A stretch of 52,766 nt of DNA from Desulfoscipio geothermicus DSM 3669 (GTDB taxonomy: Bacteria; Bacillota; Desulfotomaculia; Desulfotomaculales; Desulfallaceae), in the NCBI RefSeq assembly GCF_900115975.1, contig NZ_FOYM01000026.1, forward strand, positions 1-52,766. The letters are read 5' to 3'. The notes beneath the pieces were generated by a model. That model was given only the letters and a program-made list of their open reading frames with translations. It searched no databases and was not told the DNA's origin. The translations under genes were made by a program, and so were the position numbers. Positions 34,708-42,435 of this stretch are shown here, in pieces (within the stretch, counting starts at the first letter, position 1; each line of letters starts with the position of its first letter).

Positions 34708-34892
34708 TTATCCACAAAATAAAGCACAGTCTTTGCTAACATGTTGTAGATAAATTTTTCATATGAACGGTGGCAGTTACTCAAAGCCCTAATTTTACTC
34801 GCATATCACATTATTGCAATTTGCCTATTTTTCTAAACTATAGTGATTATTTTATAGCTTGTAGATTAAATTCCTGTGGACAATGTGGATAA
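34708..34892. promoter_or_regulatory. Cluster of four DnaA-box-like sites
   Basis: The gap between tsaD and the radical SAM gene is AT-rich and carries TTATCCACA (34708-34716, perfect), TGTAGATAA (34745-34753, reverse, one mismatch), TGTGGACAA (34875-34883, reverse, one mismatch) and TGTGGATAA (34884-34892, reverse, perfect). The last two abut. No dnaA or dnaN gene is seen, so this is more likely a DnaA-titration/regulatory site than the origin. Confidence 0.45.
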
Positions 34893-34928
34893 GTCTGTTA
34901 ATAACTTGGCAATTAAGAGGTTTGACCT

Positions 34929-36296
34929 GTGGGTGACAATTCGAATTTACTAATACAGAACTATGTTGAATCATTAATTTACCGGGGCGCCGGGCACGGG
35001 AACATTCTGCCGCTCACTTCACGCTGCAATGTACGCTGTGTCTTTTGCAGCAATTCGTCAAATCCTCCCGGAGTGGAAGTATACAATATCAAGCCGCGTT
35101 CTCTGGACCAGGTGCGGCAAACCCTGGCGGTAATGGACCGAAGCCGCCCGGTGGTGATTGGGGAATCGGTAACCAGGATAAATGAAGGAGAACCGTTTAC
35201 CCACTCCCGAATTGAAGAAATCTTAACCATGATACGGTCAACTTTTCCCCGAACCCCTTTACAGATTACCACCAACGGTTCCCTGCTCGATAAGAAGCGG
35301 GTAGTATTTTTGCAGTCCCTGGCACCGTTGACCGTTTATCTTTCTTTAAACAGCGCCGACAAACACCTGCGGGCGTGGGTCATGCGCGACCCCCAGGCCC
35401 AAAACGCCGTGGCGGCGGCGAAGCTATTGGGCCGGTACGGCGTTTCCTGGCATGGCAGCGTGGTGGCCATGCCCCACCTGACCGGATGGAATGACCTGCG
35501 TAACACAATCCATTACCTGGCCCGGTGCGGAGCGCAAACCATCAGGGTGTTCATACCCGGCTTCACCCGGCTGGCGCCGCCGGAGTTGCACTTCCCTACG
35601 GAACTACCCGGACAATTGGACTGTTTTATCCGGGAACTGCGCCCGGATATTGCGGTGCCGGTAACCCTGGAACCGCCGCTGCTGGACGACCTGCGCCCGG
35701 AAGTGGCCGGAGTGCTGAGTGATTCACCGGCCCACCGGGCCGGAGTGCGACATGGTGATGTAATAAATACCGTAAACGGTGTTGTACCGGTTTCCCGGGT
35801 ACACGCCTTCCACCTTGTCAAGGAGGCGTCCGACCCGGTGCTGGCCCTGCGCAGGCCGGACGGCACAAATATTACGGTGACCCTGCAAAAAACGGCCGGA
35901 GCCCGTTCCGGGCTGGTAATGGATTTCGATATTGACCCGGGAACAATACGGGAAATTAATAGAGCAATAACCAGGCACGAGGTGGCCAATACGCTGGTGC
36001 TCACATCTGCTTTGGCAGACAATATCATTAAAACTTCGTTGCATTGCCGGCAGTCTGGACCGGCAATATACGTTTTACCGGTACCAAACGGTTTTTTCGG
36101 CGGATTCATCAAAACAGCCGGGCTGCTGGTAATGGCCGATATGCTGGAAGCACTTCGGACCTATCTAACCCGCCACCCCCGCCCGGATCTGGTATTATTG
36201 CCACAAGTGGCCTTTGATCACCGCGGGCGCGACATTACCGGCCGCTCCTGGCTGGATATCAAGCAGCAGTTTGCCTTGCCGGTGGAGATTTTGTGA
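34929..36296 (+). CDS. Radical SAM protein with an internal PDZ domain
   Basis: This 455-residue protein has a radical SAM core in its first half with the cluster motif SRCNVRCVFCSN (CxxxCxxC) and a following GxEP-like NEGEPF. A PDZ domain follows near 260-330 (GVLSDSPAHRAGVRHGDVIN TVNG). The last 130 residues include NTLVLTSALADN, YVLPVPNGFFGG and LLPQVAFDHRGRDITG, similar to the C-terminal half of DUF512 proteins. In the usual DUF512 proteins the PDZ comes first; here the order is radical SAM-PDZ-DUF512-like. It starts at GTG 34929. Substrate unknown. Confidence 0.82.
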   Translation: MGDNSNLLIQNYVESLIYRGAGHGNILPLTSRCNVRCVFCSNSSNPPGVEVYNIKPRSLDQVRQTLAVMDRSRPVVIGESVTRINEGEPFTHSRIEEILTMIRSTFPRTPLQITTNGSLLDKKRVVFLQSLAPLTVYLSLNSADKHLRAWVMRDPQAQNAVAAAKLLGRYGVSWHGSVVAMPHLTGWNDLRNTIHYLARCGAQTIRVFIPGFTRLAPPELHFPTELPGQLDCFIRELRPDIAVPVTLEPPLLDDLRPEVAGVLSDSPAHRAGVRHGDVINTVNGVVPVSRVHAFHLVKEASDPVLALRRPDGTNITVTLQKTAGARSGLVMDFDIDPGTIREINRAITRHEVANTLVLTSALADNIIKTSLHCRQSGPAIYVLPVPNGFFGGFIKTAGLLVMADMLEALRTYLTRHPRPDLVLLPQVAFDHRGRDITGRSWLDIKQQFALPVEIL

Positions 36297-36383
36297 CAAG
36301 TGTAATCACTCTTTTTTTTAATTTAAACTTGTGCTATTCTTTTTAAAATAAGATTTATTGCGACTGTGAAAGGAGAAAGAAAT

Positions 36384-37682
36384 TTGTACTGGCAAAAGGA
36401 ATATGAAACCATGCCGCGGGAAAAGCTGGCAGAGTTACAACTTAAGCGCTTGCAAAAAACAGTTCGGCACGCGTATCAAAATGTGGATTTTTATCGCCGG
36501 GCTTTCGACGCCGCCGGTATTAAACCCGAAGATATAAAGTCTCTGGCAGACCTGGCAAACTTACCGTTTACCACCAAACAAGATTTACGGGATAATTACC
36601 CCTTCGGCCTGTTTGCGGTACCAATGGATCAAGTAGTTAGATTACACGCATCCTCCGGTACCACGGGCAAGCCCACGGTGGTCGGTTATACCCGAAACGA
36701 TATCGATACCTGGGCTGATATTATGGCCCGGGCCTTCGTAGTGGCGGGGGGAACAGCCAAAGATGTCGTCCAAAACGCATACGGATACGGGCTCTTCACC
36801 GGCGGCTTGGGCATCCACTACGGCGCCGAACGCTTGGGGGCCACGGTAGTACCCGTATCGGGCGGAAACACCGCCCGGCAATTGATGCTCATGCAGGATT
36901 TTGGCTCCACCATCCTCACCTGTACACCCTCTTACGCTCTGTACTTGGCGGAAGAAATTGCCGGAGCAGACATTGACCCACAAAAAATAAAACTCCGGAT
37001 CGGCGTTTTCGGCGCCGAGCCCTGGAGCGAACAGATGCGGGATCAACTGGAATCCAAGCTCAACCTGACAGCGCTTGATATTTACGGCCTCAGCGAGGTT
37101 ATCGGGCCCGGGGTGGCCATGGAATGCCCGGAAAAGAACGGCATGCATATATTTGAAGATCACTTTATAGCCGAAATCGTAGACCCGGAAACCCAAAAAC
37201 CGCTCCCTTACGGCCAGCCCGGGGAACTGGTGATTACTTCCCTGACCAAGGAAGCGCTGCCCATTATCCGCTACCGCACCCGGGACATCACCGTGCTGGC
37301 TGAACAAACATGCGGTTGCGGTCGCACATTCACCCGCATGCAGCGAGTTACCGGACGCACTGACGATATGCTGATCATCCGGGGAGTAAACGTGTTCCCG
37401 TCCCAAATTGAAAGCGTACTGCTGGAATTCGGCGATACCGAGCCGCACTACCTGCTGGTGGTGGACCGCAAGGGCACGCTGGACGAACTGGAAATCTGGG
37501 TGGAACTGAGCGACAAGTTCTTTTCAGACAAGGTGCGGGCCATTGAGGACCTGGAAAACAGACTACGCTCCCGTATCCTCAGCGTACTGGGCATCAGTGC
37601 ACGTATCAAACTGGTAGAACCGCGCACCATTCCGCGCAGCGAAGGCAAGGCCAAACGCGTCATCGACAAGCGGGAAATATAA
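36384..37682 (+). CDS. paaK: Phenylacetate-CoA ligase family protein
   Basis: This 432-residue ligase starts at TTG 36384 ([15 protein letters not shown]) behind AAAGGAG; an upstream GTG would place that site inside the gene. Motifs are [16 protein letters not shown] (P-loop), [34 protein letters not shown] and the C-terminal [20 protein letters not shown] with the catalytic Lys. The family activates phenylacetate, indoleacetate or other aryl acids. The ACT-domain gene 39 nt downstream is a common partner in anaerobes. Confidence 0.93.
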   Translation: MYWQKEYETMPREKLAELQLKRLQKTVRHAYQNVDFYRRAFDAAGIKPEDIKSLADLANLPFTTKQDLRDNYPFGLFAVPMDQVVRLHASSGTTGKPTVVGYTRNDIDTWADIMARAFVVAGGTAKDVVQNAYGYGLFTGGLGIHYGAERLGATVVPVSGGNTARQLMLMQDFGSTILTCTPSYALYLAEEIAGADIDPQKIKLRIGVFGAEPWSEQMRDQLESKLNLTALDIYGLSEVIGPGVAMECPEKNGMHIFEDHFIAEIVDPETQKPLPYGQPGELVITSLTKEALPIIRYRTRDITVLAEQTCGCGRTFTRMQRVTGRTDDMLIIRGVNVFPSQIESVLLEFGDTEPHYLLVVDRKGTLDELEIWVELSDKFFSDKVRAIEDLENRLRSRILSVLGISARIKLVEPRTIPRSEGKAKRVIDKREI

Positions 37683-37721
37683 TTAACATGAATTTTATTC
37701 TACATAAAGGGGGCGAATAGT

Positions 37722-38153
37722 ATGAAAGTAAAACAAATATCGGTTTTCCTCGAAAACAAGTCGGGCCGCCTGGCCCAAGTAACCAGAGTGTTGGGTGAAA
37801 ACAGCATCAACATCAGGGCGCTTTCCATAGCTGATACCACTGACTTCGGAATCCTGCGCCTGATAGTCAACAACCCCGATTCCGCTTACCGGGCGCTTAA
37901 AGACGCCGGGTTCACCGTCAGCACCACCGACGTAATCGCAGTGGAGGTTAAAGACGACCCCGGCGGGCTGGCCCAGGTGCTGGAAATATTGCAAAACGTC
38001 AATATAAACATTGAATATCTCTATGCTTTTTTACAAAAGGCAACCAACGCCGCCCTGGTGGTTTTCCGGGTCGAACAGATTGATGAAGCGATAGAAGTGT
38101 TGCAAAAGAACAATATCAGCATCCTGGACGGAAGCAGGGTGTACGCGCTGTAA
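37722..38153 (+). CDS. Tandem ACT-domain protein
   Basis: This 143-residue protein consists of two ACT domains (first: [21 protein letters not shown]; second: [20 protein letters not shown]), each a small amino-acid-binding regulatory fold. It starts at ATG behind AAAGGGGGCG and follows the CoA ligase gene. Such paaK-ACT pairs are common in Clostridia; the ACT protein probably senses an amino acid or aryl acid to tune the ligase. Confidence 0.9.
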   Translation: MKVKQISVFLENKSGRLAQVTRVLGENSINIRALSIADTTDFGILRLIVNNPDSAYRALKDAGFTVSTTDVIAVEVKDDPGGLAQVLEILQNVNINIEYLYAFLQKATNAALVVFRVEQIDEAIEVLQKNNISILDGSRVYAL

Positions 38154-38175
38154 TTCAAGTTTTGGATTATATTTC

Positions 38176-38211
38176 AAATCCTCCGCTGGCAGTGGAGGAT
38201 TTGTTTTTTTT
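38176..38211 (+). terminator. Terminator after the paaK-ACT operon
   Basis: AAATCCTCC (38176-38184) pairs with GGAGGATTT (38194-38202), then G and a T-run. Confidence 0.8.
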
Positions 38212-38288
38212 CCGGCGAAGTAATGTATTGAATATTCTGCACGGGACATACCGAAAAAATTTTTAAAAAAATTTTTGGAGGAATTCAT

Positions 38289-38873
38289 GTGCCCAAAAAC
38301 GAATTAAGAAAAAATGTAATTGCCGGGCGTAACGCGCTACCCAAAGAGGTAGTGCGGGAGAAAAGCGCCGCAATCGTCAAACGGACGCTGGAACTGGTTG
38401 AATACAAAAATGCCGAAACTGTCATGACCTACGTTGATTTTCGCAATGAAGTTCAGACCGCGGAGATCATCAACCATGCCCTGCAAAATGGTAAACGCTT
38501 GGTCGTGCCAATTACCGACACACCCAACAGGAGACTTATTCCTTCACAATTAATCAATTATCCTGATGACCTGACGCCGGGGACCTGGAACATTTTAGAA
38601 CCGAAGCCGGAATGTGTCCGCCCGGTTGCGCCGGAGGAAATCGACCTGGTCATAGTACCCGGCGTGGCTTTTGACACCGCCGGCAACCGCCTTGGCTACG
38701 GCGGCGGTTTTTACGACCGTTTCTTGCCCCTGACCGGAGCGGCAACTGTTTTTGTTTCCCTGGCCTTTGAACTGCAAATAAGGCCAAACGTGTATCCCCA
38801 TGAGCATGACGTTCCCGTTCACTTGTTAATAACAGAGGAAAGGTTGCTAGACTTTCGCAATATGAGAAAATAA
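38289..38873 (+). CDS. 5-formyltetrahydrofolate cyclo-ligase
   Basis: This 194-residue enzyme (MTHFS) converts 5-formyl-THF and ATP to 5,10-methenyl-THF. Motifs are MTYVDFRNEVQT, PVITDTPNRRLI, DLVIVPGVAFDTAGNRLGYGGGFYDRFL (the family signature) and VPVHLLITEERLL. It starts at GTG 38289 behind GGAGGAATT. Near formate dehydrogenase genes, it fits C1-folate metabolism. Confidence 0.94.
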   Translation: MPKNELRKNVIAGRNALPKEVVREKSAAIVKRTLELVEYKNAETVMTYVDFRNEVQTAEIINHALQNGKRLVVPITDTPNRRLIPSQLINYPDDLTPGTWNILEPKPECVRPVAPEEIDLVIVPGVAFDTAGNRLGYGGGFYDRFLPLTGAATVFVSLAFELQIRPNVYPHEHDVPVHLLITEERLLDFRNMRK

Positions 38874-38980
38874 ATGAGAATATAATGAAACTTCTCTAAA
38901 AGATCATTTTTACCCGGGTGCATTTTTGGCCCGGGCTAATGTAATGTCCATGTTTTGAATTAATGAGAGGAGGGAAAAAA

Positions 38981-39466
38981 TTGGCATCTTGCAAGTGTGA
39001 ACAAAACCTGGAATCCCAGTACCAGGAACTGCAAAAAGTTTTTGACAAGTACCGGACTGTGCAGGGGGCTTTAATTCCGCTGCTGCAGGAAGCCCAGGAA
39101 ATTTTCGGCTATCTGCCCGGTGATGTTATGAAAAAGATTTCCCGGGAAATCGGTGTGCCCTTCAGCAAGACCTTCGGGGTTGCTACTTTTTACTCTCAGT
39201 TTCACTTGAAACCACGCGGGCGCAACATTATCCGATTATGCCAGGGAACGGCCTGCCATGTACGGGGCGCAGCCAAGGTTTTCGAAGCCGTATCCAACGA
39301 TTTGGGCGTAGATCGTAATGAAACCACCGAAGACCGGCGCTATACACTGGAAACCGTAGCCTGTCTCGGTGCCTGCGGGCTGGCGCCCGTCATGATGGTC
39401 AATGATGATACACATGGCCGCCTGACACCGGACAAGGCCATTGCCGAGATTAAAAAATACGATTAG
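38981..39466 (+). CDS. NuoE-like [2Fe-2S] thioredoxin-fold subunit
   Basis: This 161-residue subunit starts at TTG 38981, just after GAGAGGAGGG; an ATG at 38963 would overlap that site. It has the NuoE/HydC ligands: CQGTACHVRG (two Cys) and CLGACGLAP (two Cys), binding one [2Fe-2S]. The N-terminal helical region (GALIPLLQEAQEIFGYLPGDVMKKIS, FGVATFYSQF) is typical. It heads the NuoE-NuoF-FeS-FdhA operon, with 18 nt to nuoF. Confidence 0.94.
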   Translation: MASCKCEQNLESQYQELQKVFDKYRTVQGALIPLLQEAQEIFGYLPGDVMKKISREIGVPFSKTFGVATFYSQFHLKPRGRNIIRLCQGTACHVRGAAKVFEAVSNDLGVDRNETTEDRRYTLETVACLGACGLAPVMMVNDDTHGRLTPDKAIAEIKKYD

Positions 39467-39484
39467 AAAGGAGGCCTGGCAAAC

Positions 39485-41437
39485 TTGAAAAGCCTGTTGG
39501 ACAAGTGTTGCGAAAAATGTACCCATGGACCGCAAACCCCCTGCCGGGACTTCATCAAGTGTCGCAAAACAGGCCCCATCTGCCACGATGATGAAGCCTG
39601 CCGGCAAAAAAGGCAAAATGCTTTATCCGATATCCATTTAACCAAAGGCTCTGAGAAAAAAAATATTCTGATTTGCGCCGGTACCGGCTGCACCTCCTCC
39701 GGTTCGCGAAAACTGGTGGAAGTGTTGCAGGAAGAACTGCAAAAACACGGGCTTACGGACAAAATCAAAATAACCATCACCGGATGTCACGGCTTTTGCG
39801 AACAGGGCCCGCTGATGATAGTTGAACCAGATAAGACTTTTTATGTTCGGGTGCAGGACAGCGACGTTGCTGAAATAGTGGAGCAGAACCTGGTGGGCGG
39901 ACAAGTAGTGGAAAGACTCCTTTATAAAGACCCGAACACCGGCGAACCCGCCGAAACCTATGAATCAGTGCCTTTTTACGCCAAGCAGCAACGTCTGGTA
40001 CTGCATAACTGCGGGCATATCAACCCGGAAGACGTGGCTGAATACATCGCCAATGACGGCTACGCCGGTTTTGTCAAAGCCCTGTTGGACATGACCCCCG
40101 AGGAAGTAATAGAAGATGTCAAAAAATCCGGGCTGCGCGGGCGAGGCGGTGCCGGCTTCCCCACGGGCATGAAGTGGAGTTTTGTGCGCCAGGCGACTGG
40201 TGACAAGAAATACGTGGTCTGCAACGCAGACGAAGGTGACCCGGGCGCGTTCATGGATCGCAGTGTGCTGGAAGGCGACCCCCATGCCGTACTGGAAGGC
40301 ATGCTGATCTGCGGCTACGCCGTGGGTGCCGATGAAGGTTATATTTATGTGCGGGCTGAGTACCCTCTGGCCATTGAACGTTTGAAAATCGCCATTGCCC
40401 AGGCCGAACAATATGGTATCCTGGGAGACAACATTTTTAACACAGGATTTAATTTCCATATTAAAATAAAGGCCGGGGCCGGCGCCTTTGTGTGCGGCGA
40501 GGAAACCGCACTCTTGACTTCCATTGAAGGCAATCGCGGCATGCCCAGGGTTAGGCCGCCATTCCCGGCCCAAAAAGGTTTATGGGGCAAACCCACCAAC
40601 CTGAACAATGTGGAAACTTACGCCAACGTACCCTACATTCTGCGTCACGGCGGCGACAATTACGCCAAACTTGGTACTGAAAAAAGCAAAGGCACCAAGA
40701 TATTTGCTTTGACCGGCAAGGTGAACAACACCGGCCTGGTGGAAGTGCCCATGGGCATGACTATGCGGGACATTATCTTTACCATCGGCGGCGGCATCCA
40801 GGGCGGTAAAAAATATAAGGCCGTGCAAATCGGCGGGCCGTCCGGCGGGTGTATCCCGGAAGAAAACCTGGACCTGCCGGTGGACTATGACTCGCTAACC
40901 GCCGCCGGAGCCATGATGGGATCAGGTGGCTTGGTGGTCATGGACGAAACCACATGCATGGTTGACGTGGCCCGTTTCTTCCTGACTTTCACCCAGTCCG
41001 AGTCCTGCGGCAAGTGCACCCCCTGCCGCGAAGGCACCAAACGCATGCTGGAAATATTGACCCGTATTTGTGACGGTGAGGGTAATATGGAAGACCTGGA
41101 TACCCTGGAGCGGCTGGGGCGGGTGGTCAAAAACACCGCCCTTTGCGGATTGGGCCAGACCTGTCCCAACCCAATTCTTTCTACGCTGCGTTACTTCAAG
41201 GACGAATATATAGCCCACATCCGGGACAAGCGTTGCCCGGCGGGCGTTTGCCCCAACCTGTTGGTTTATAAGATCGATCAGGAAAAATGCAAAGGTTGTA
41301 CCAAGTGCGCAAAGAACTGCCCGGCAGGGGCTATTACCGGTGAAAAGAAGGAGCCGCACACCATTGATACGGAAAAATGCATCAAGTGCGGTGCCTGCCT
41401 GCAGGGTTGCAAGTTCAACGCTATTTATAAAGCCTAA
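39485..41437 (+). CDS. NuoF/HydB-like FMN and NAD(H)-binding subunit
   Basis: This 650-residue subunit starts at TTG 39485 behind AAAGGAGG. An unusual N-terminal stretch (residues 1-40) carries seven Cys (8, 9, 12, 20, 26, 33, 39). Next a [2Fe-2S] thioredoxin-like domain (CAGTGCTSSGSRKL, TGCHGFCEQGP), then the NuoF core with GRGGAGFPTGMKW (FMN/NADH) and CNADEGDPGAFMDRSVLE, then SCGKCTPCREGTKRMLEI for a [4Fe-4S], and at the C-terminus two ferredoxin motifs (CKGCTKCAKNCP and CIKCGACLQGC). It is the NAD(H) site of the formate dehydrogenase complex. Confidence 0.95.
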   Translation: MKSLLDKCCEKCTHGPQTPCRDFIKCRKTGPICHDDEACRQKRQNALSDIHLTKGSEKKNILICAGTGCTSSGSRKLVEVLQEELQKHGLTDKIKITITGCHGFCEQGPLMIVEPDKTFYVRVQDSDVAEIVEQNLVGGQVVERLLYKDPNTGEPAETYESVPFYAKQQRLVLHNCGHINPEDVAEYIANDGYAGFVKALLDMTPEEVIEDVKKSGLRGRGGAGFPTGMKWSFVRQATGDKKYVVCNADEGDPGAFMDRSVLEGDPHAVLEGMLICGYAVGADEGYIYVRAEYPLAIERLKIAIAQAEQYGILGDNIFNTGFNFHIKIKAGAGAFVCGEETALLTSIEGNRGMPRVRPPFPAQKGLWGKPTNLNNVETYANVPYILRHGGDNYAKLGTEKSKGTKIFALTGKVNNTGLVEVPMGMTMRDIIFTIGGGIQGGKKYKAVQIGGPSGGCIPEENLDLPVDYDSLTAAGAMMGSGGLVVMDETTCMVDVARFFLTFTQSESCGKCTPCREGTKRMLEILTRICDGEGNMEDLDTLERLGRVVKNTALCGLGQTCPNPILSTLRYFKDEYIAHIRDKRCPAGVCPNLLVYKIDQEKCKGCTKCAKNCPAGAITGEKKEPHTIDTEKCIKCGACLQGCKFNAIYKA

Positions 41438-41484
41438 ACATATTAACGCAAAGGCACCAACTCTCTGAAAAGGAGGGGAAGAAA

Positions 41485-42411
41485 TTGTCCTATGTATCCC
41501 TTACCATAAACGGGGTTATGGTAACCGTGCCCAAAGGGACCACCGTGCTGAACGCCGCCCGGGAAGCGGGTGTGTTTATCCCTACTTTTTGCCACGACCC
41601 GAACATCCCGCGCTTTGGCGCCTGCCGCATTTGCGTAGTGGAAATTCCGGGCATGCGCAACCTGCCCGCTTCCTGCGTTACCGAGGCCACCGAGGGCATG
41701 GAAGTATATACGGAATCGCCTGCAGTGGTGGAGGCACGCAAAACTATCCTGGAATTGCTTCTGGCTAATCATCCCCAGGACTGCCTGACCTGCGAAAAAA
41801 ACGGGGACTGCCGGCTGCAGGACTATGCCTTCCGATACAGCGTCAAGGAAGCGGGGTTCAAGGGCGAGAGCAAGGATTACCCGCTTGATGATACCAACCC
41901 GTACATTATCCGGGACGCCAATAAATGTATTCTATGCGGCAGGTGCGTACGCACCTGTAACGCCATCCCCGATCGCAGTGTGATTGATTTCGGCTACCGC
42001 GGCTTTAACACTAAAATTGTCACCGCCATGGACACCCCGCTGGGTGAATCCGATTGCGTTTACTGCGGTCGCTGCGTCACGGTCTGCCCGGTGGGCGCCC
42101 TGGCGTGGAAACCGCTGGCCGGCAAAGGCCGGACATGGGAGATGGCCAGACAGGACGTAACCTGTACCTTCTGCGACAGCGGCTGTGTTTTTGAAGTGCT
42201 AAGCAAAGACGGTAAAAACGTCGGCGTGATACCCAAAGCATCTGGTAACGGCCGCCCGCTCTGCCTCAAGGGAAGACTGGGTTTGGAACTTAAATACCTG
42301 GATGATCCGCCACCCCCGTATTTGAAAAAGGATGGAGAATTTGCCCAGGTATCCTGGGCTGAAGCACTGGGTCTGGAAGATATTTTAGCTAAGCTGGATA
42401 ATAAAGGCTAA
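41485..42411 (+). CDS. Fe-S protein resembling the N-terminal third of FdhA
   Basis: This 308-residue protein starts at TTG 41485 behind GGAGGGG. It has the same domain order as the start of the downstream FdhA: a [2Fe-2S] domain (FCHDPNIPRFGACRICVVEIPG), the His-ligated motif HPQDCLTCEKNGDC, two ferredoxin motifs (CILCGRCVRTC, CVYCGRCVTVCP), then CTFCDSGCVFEV, the start of a Mo4Fe4S domain. It stops there, with no molybdopterin region and no H-cluster. It is so similar to FdhA over this stretch that it looks like a tandem duplicate. It likely acts as an extra electron wire in the complex. Confidence 0.9.
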   Translation: MSYVSLTINGVMVTVPKGTTVLNAAREAGVFIPTFCHDPNIPRFGACRICVVEIPGMRNLPASCVTEATEGMEVYTESPAVVEARKTILELLLANHPQDCLTCEKNGDCRLQDYAFRYSVKEAGFKGESKDYPLDDTNPYIIRDANKCILCGRCVRTCNAIPDRSVIDFGYRGFNTKIVTAMDTPLGESDCVYCGRCVTVCPVGALAWKPLAGKGRTWEMARQDVTCTFCDSGCVFEVLSKDGKNVGVIPKASGNGRPLCLKGRLGLELKYLDDPPPPYLKKDGEFAQVSWAEALGLEDILAKLDNKG

Positions 42412-42435
42412 CAAGGAAGGGAGGGATAACTTACG

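Noticed and set aside
34694-34928. Chromosomal origin of replication
   Set aside because: DnaA-like boxes are present, but there is no dnaA, dnaN, rpmH or gidA neighbourhood; four boxes are few for oriC. Kept only as a DnaA-box cluster.
36642-37448. A 268-codon minus-strand frame over paaK
   Set aside because: Antisense to a well-supported CoA ligase, with no recognisable motif or ribosome site.
38930-38945. Terminator after 5-formyl-THF cyclo-ligase
   Set aside because: CCCGGG repeats about 20 nt apart could pair, but there is no T-run and the motif is self-complementary; not supported.
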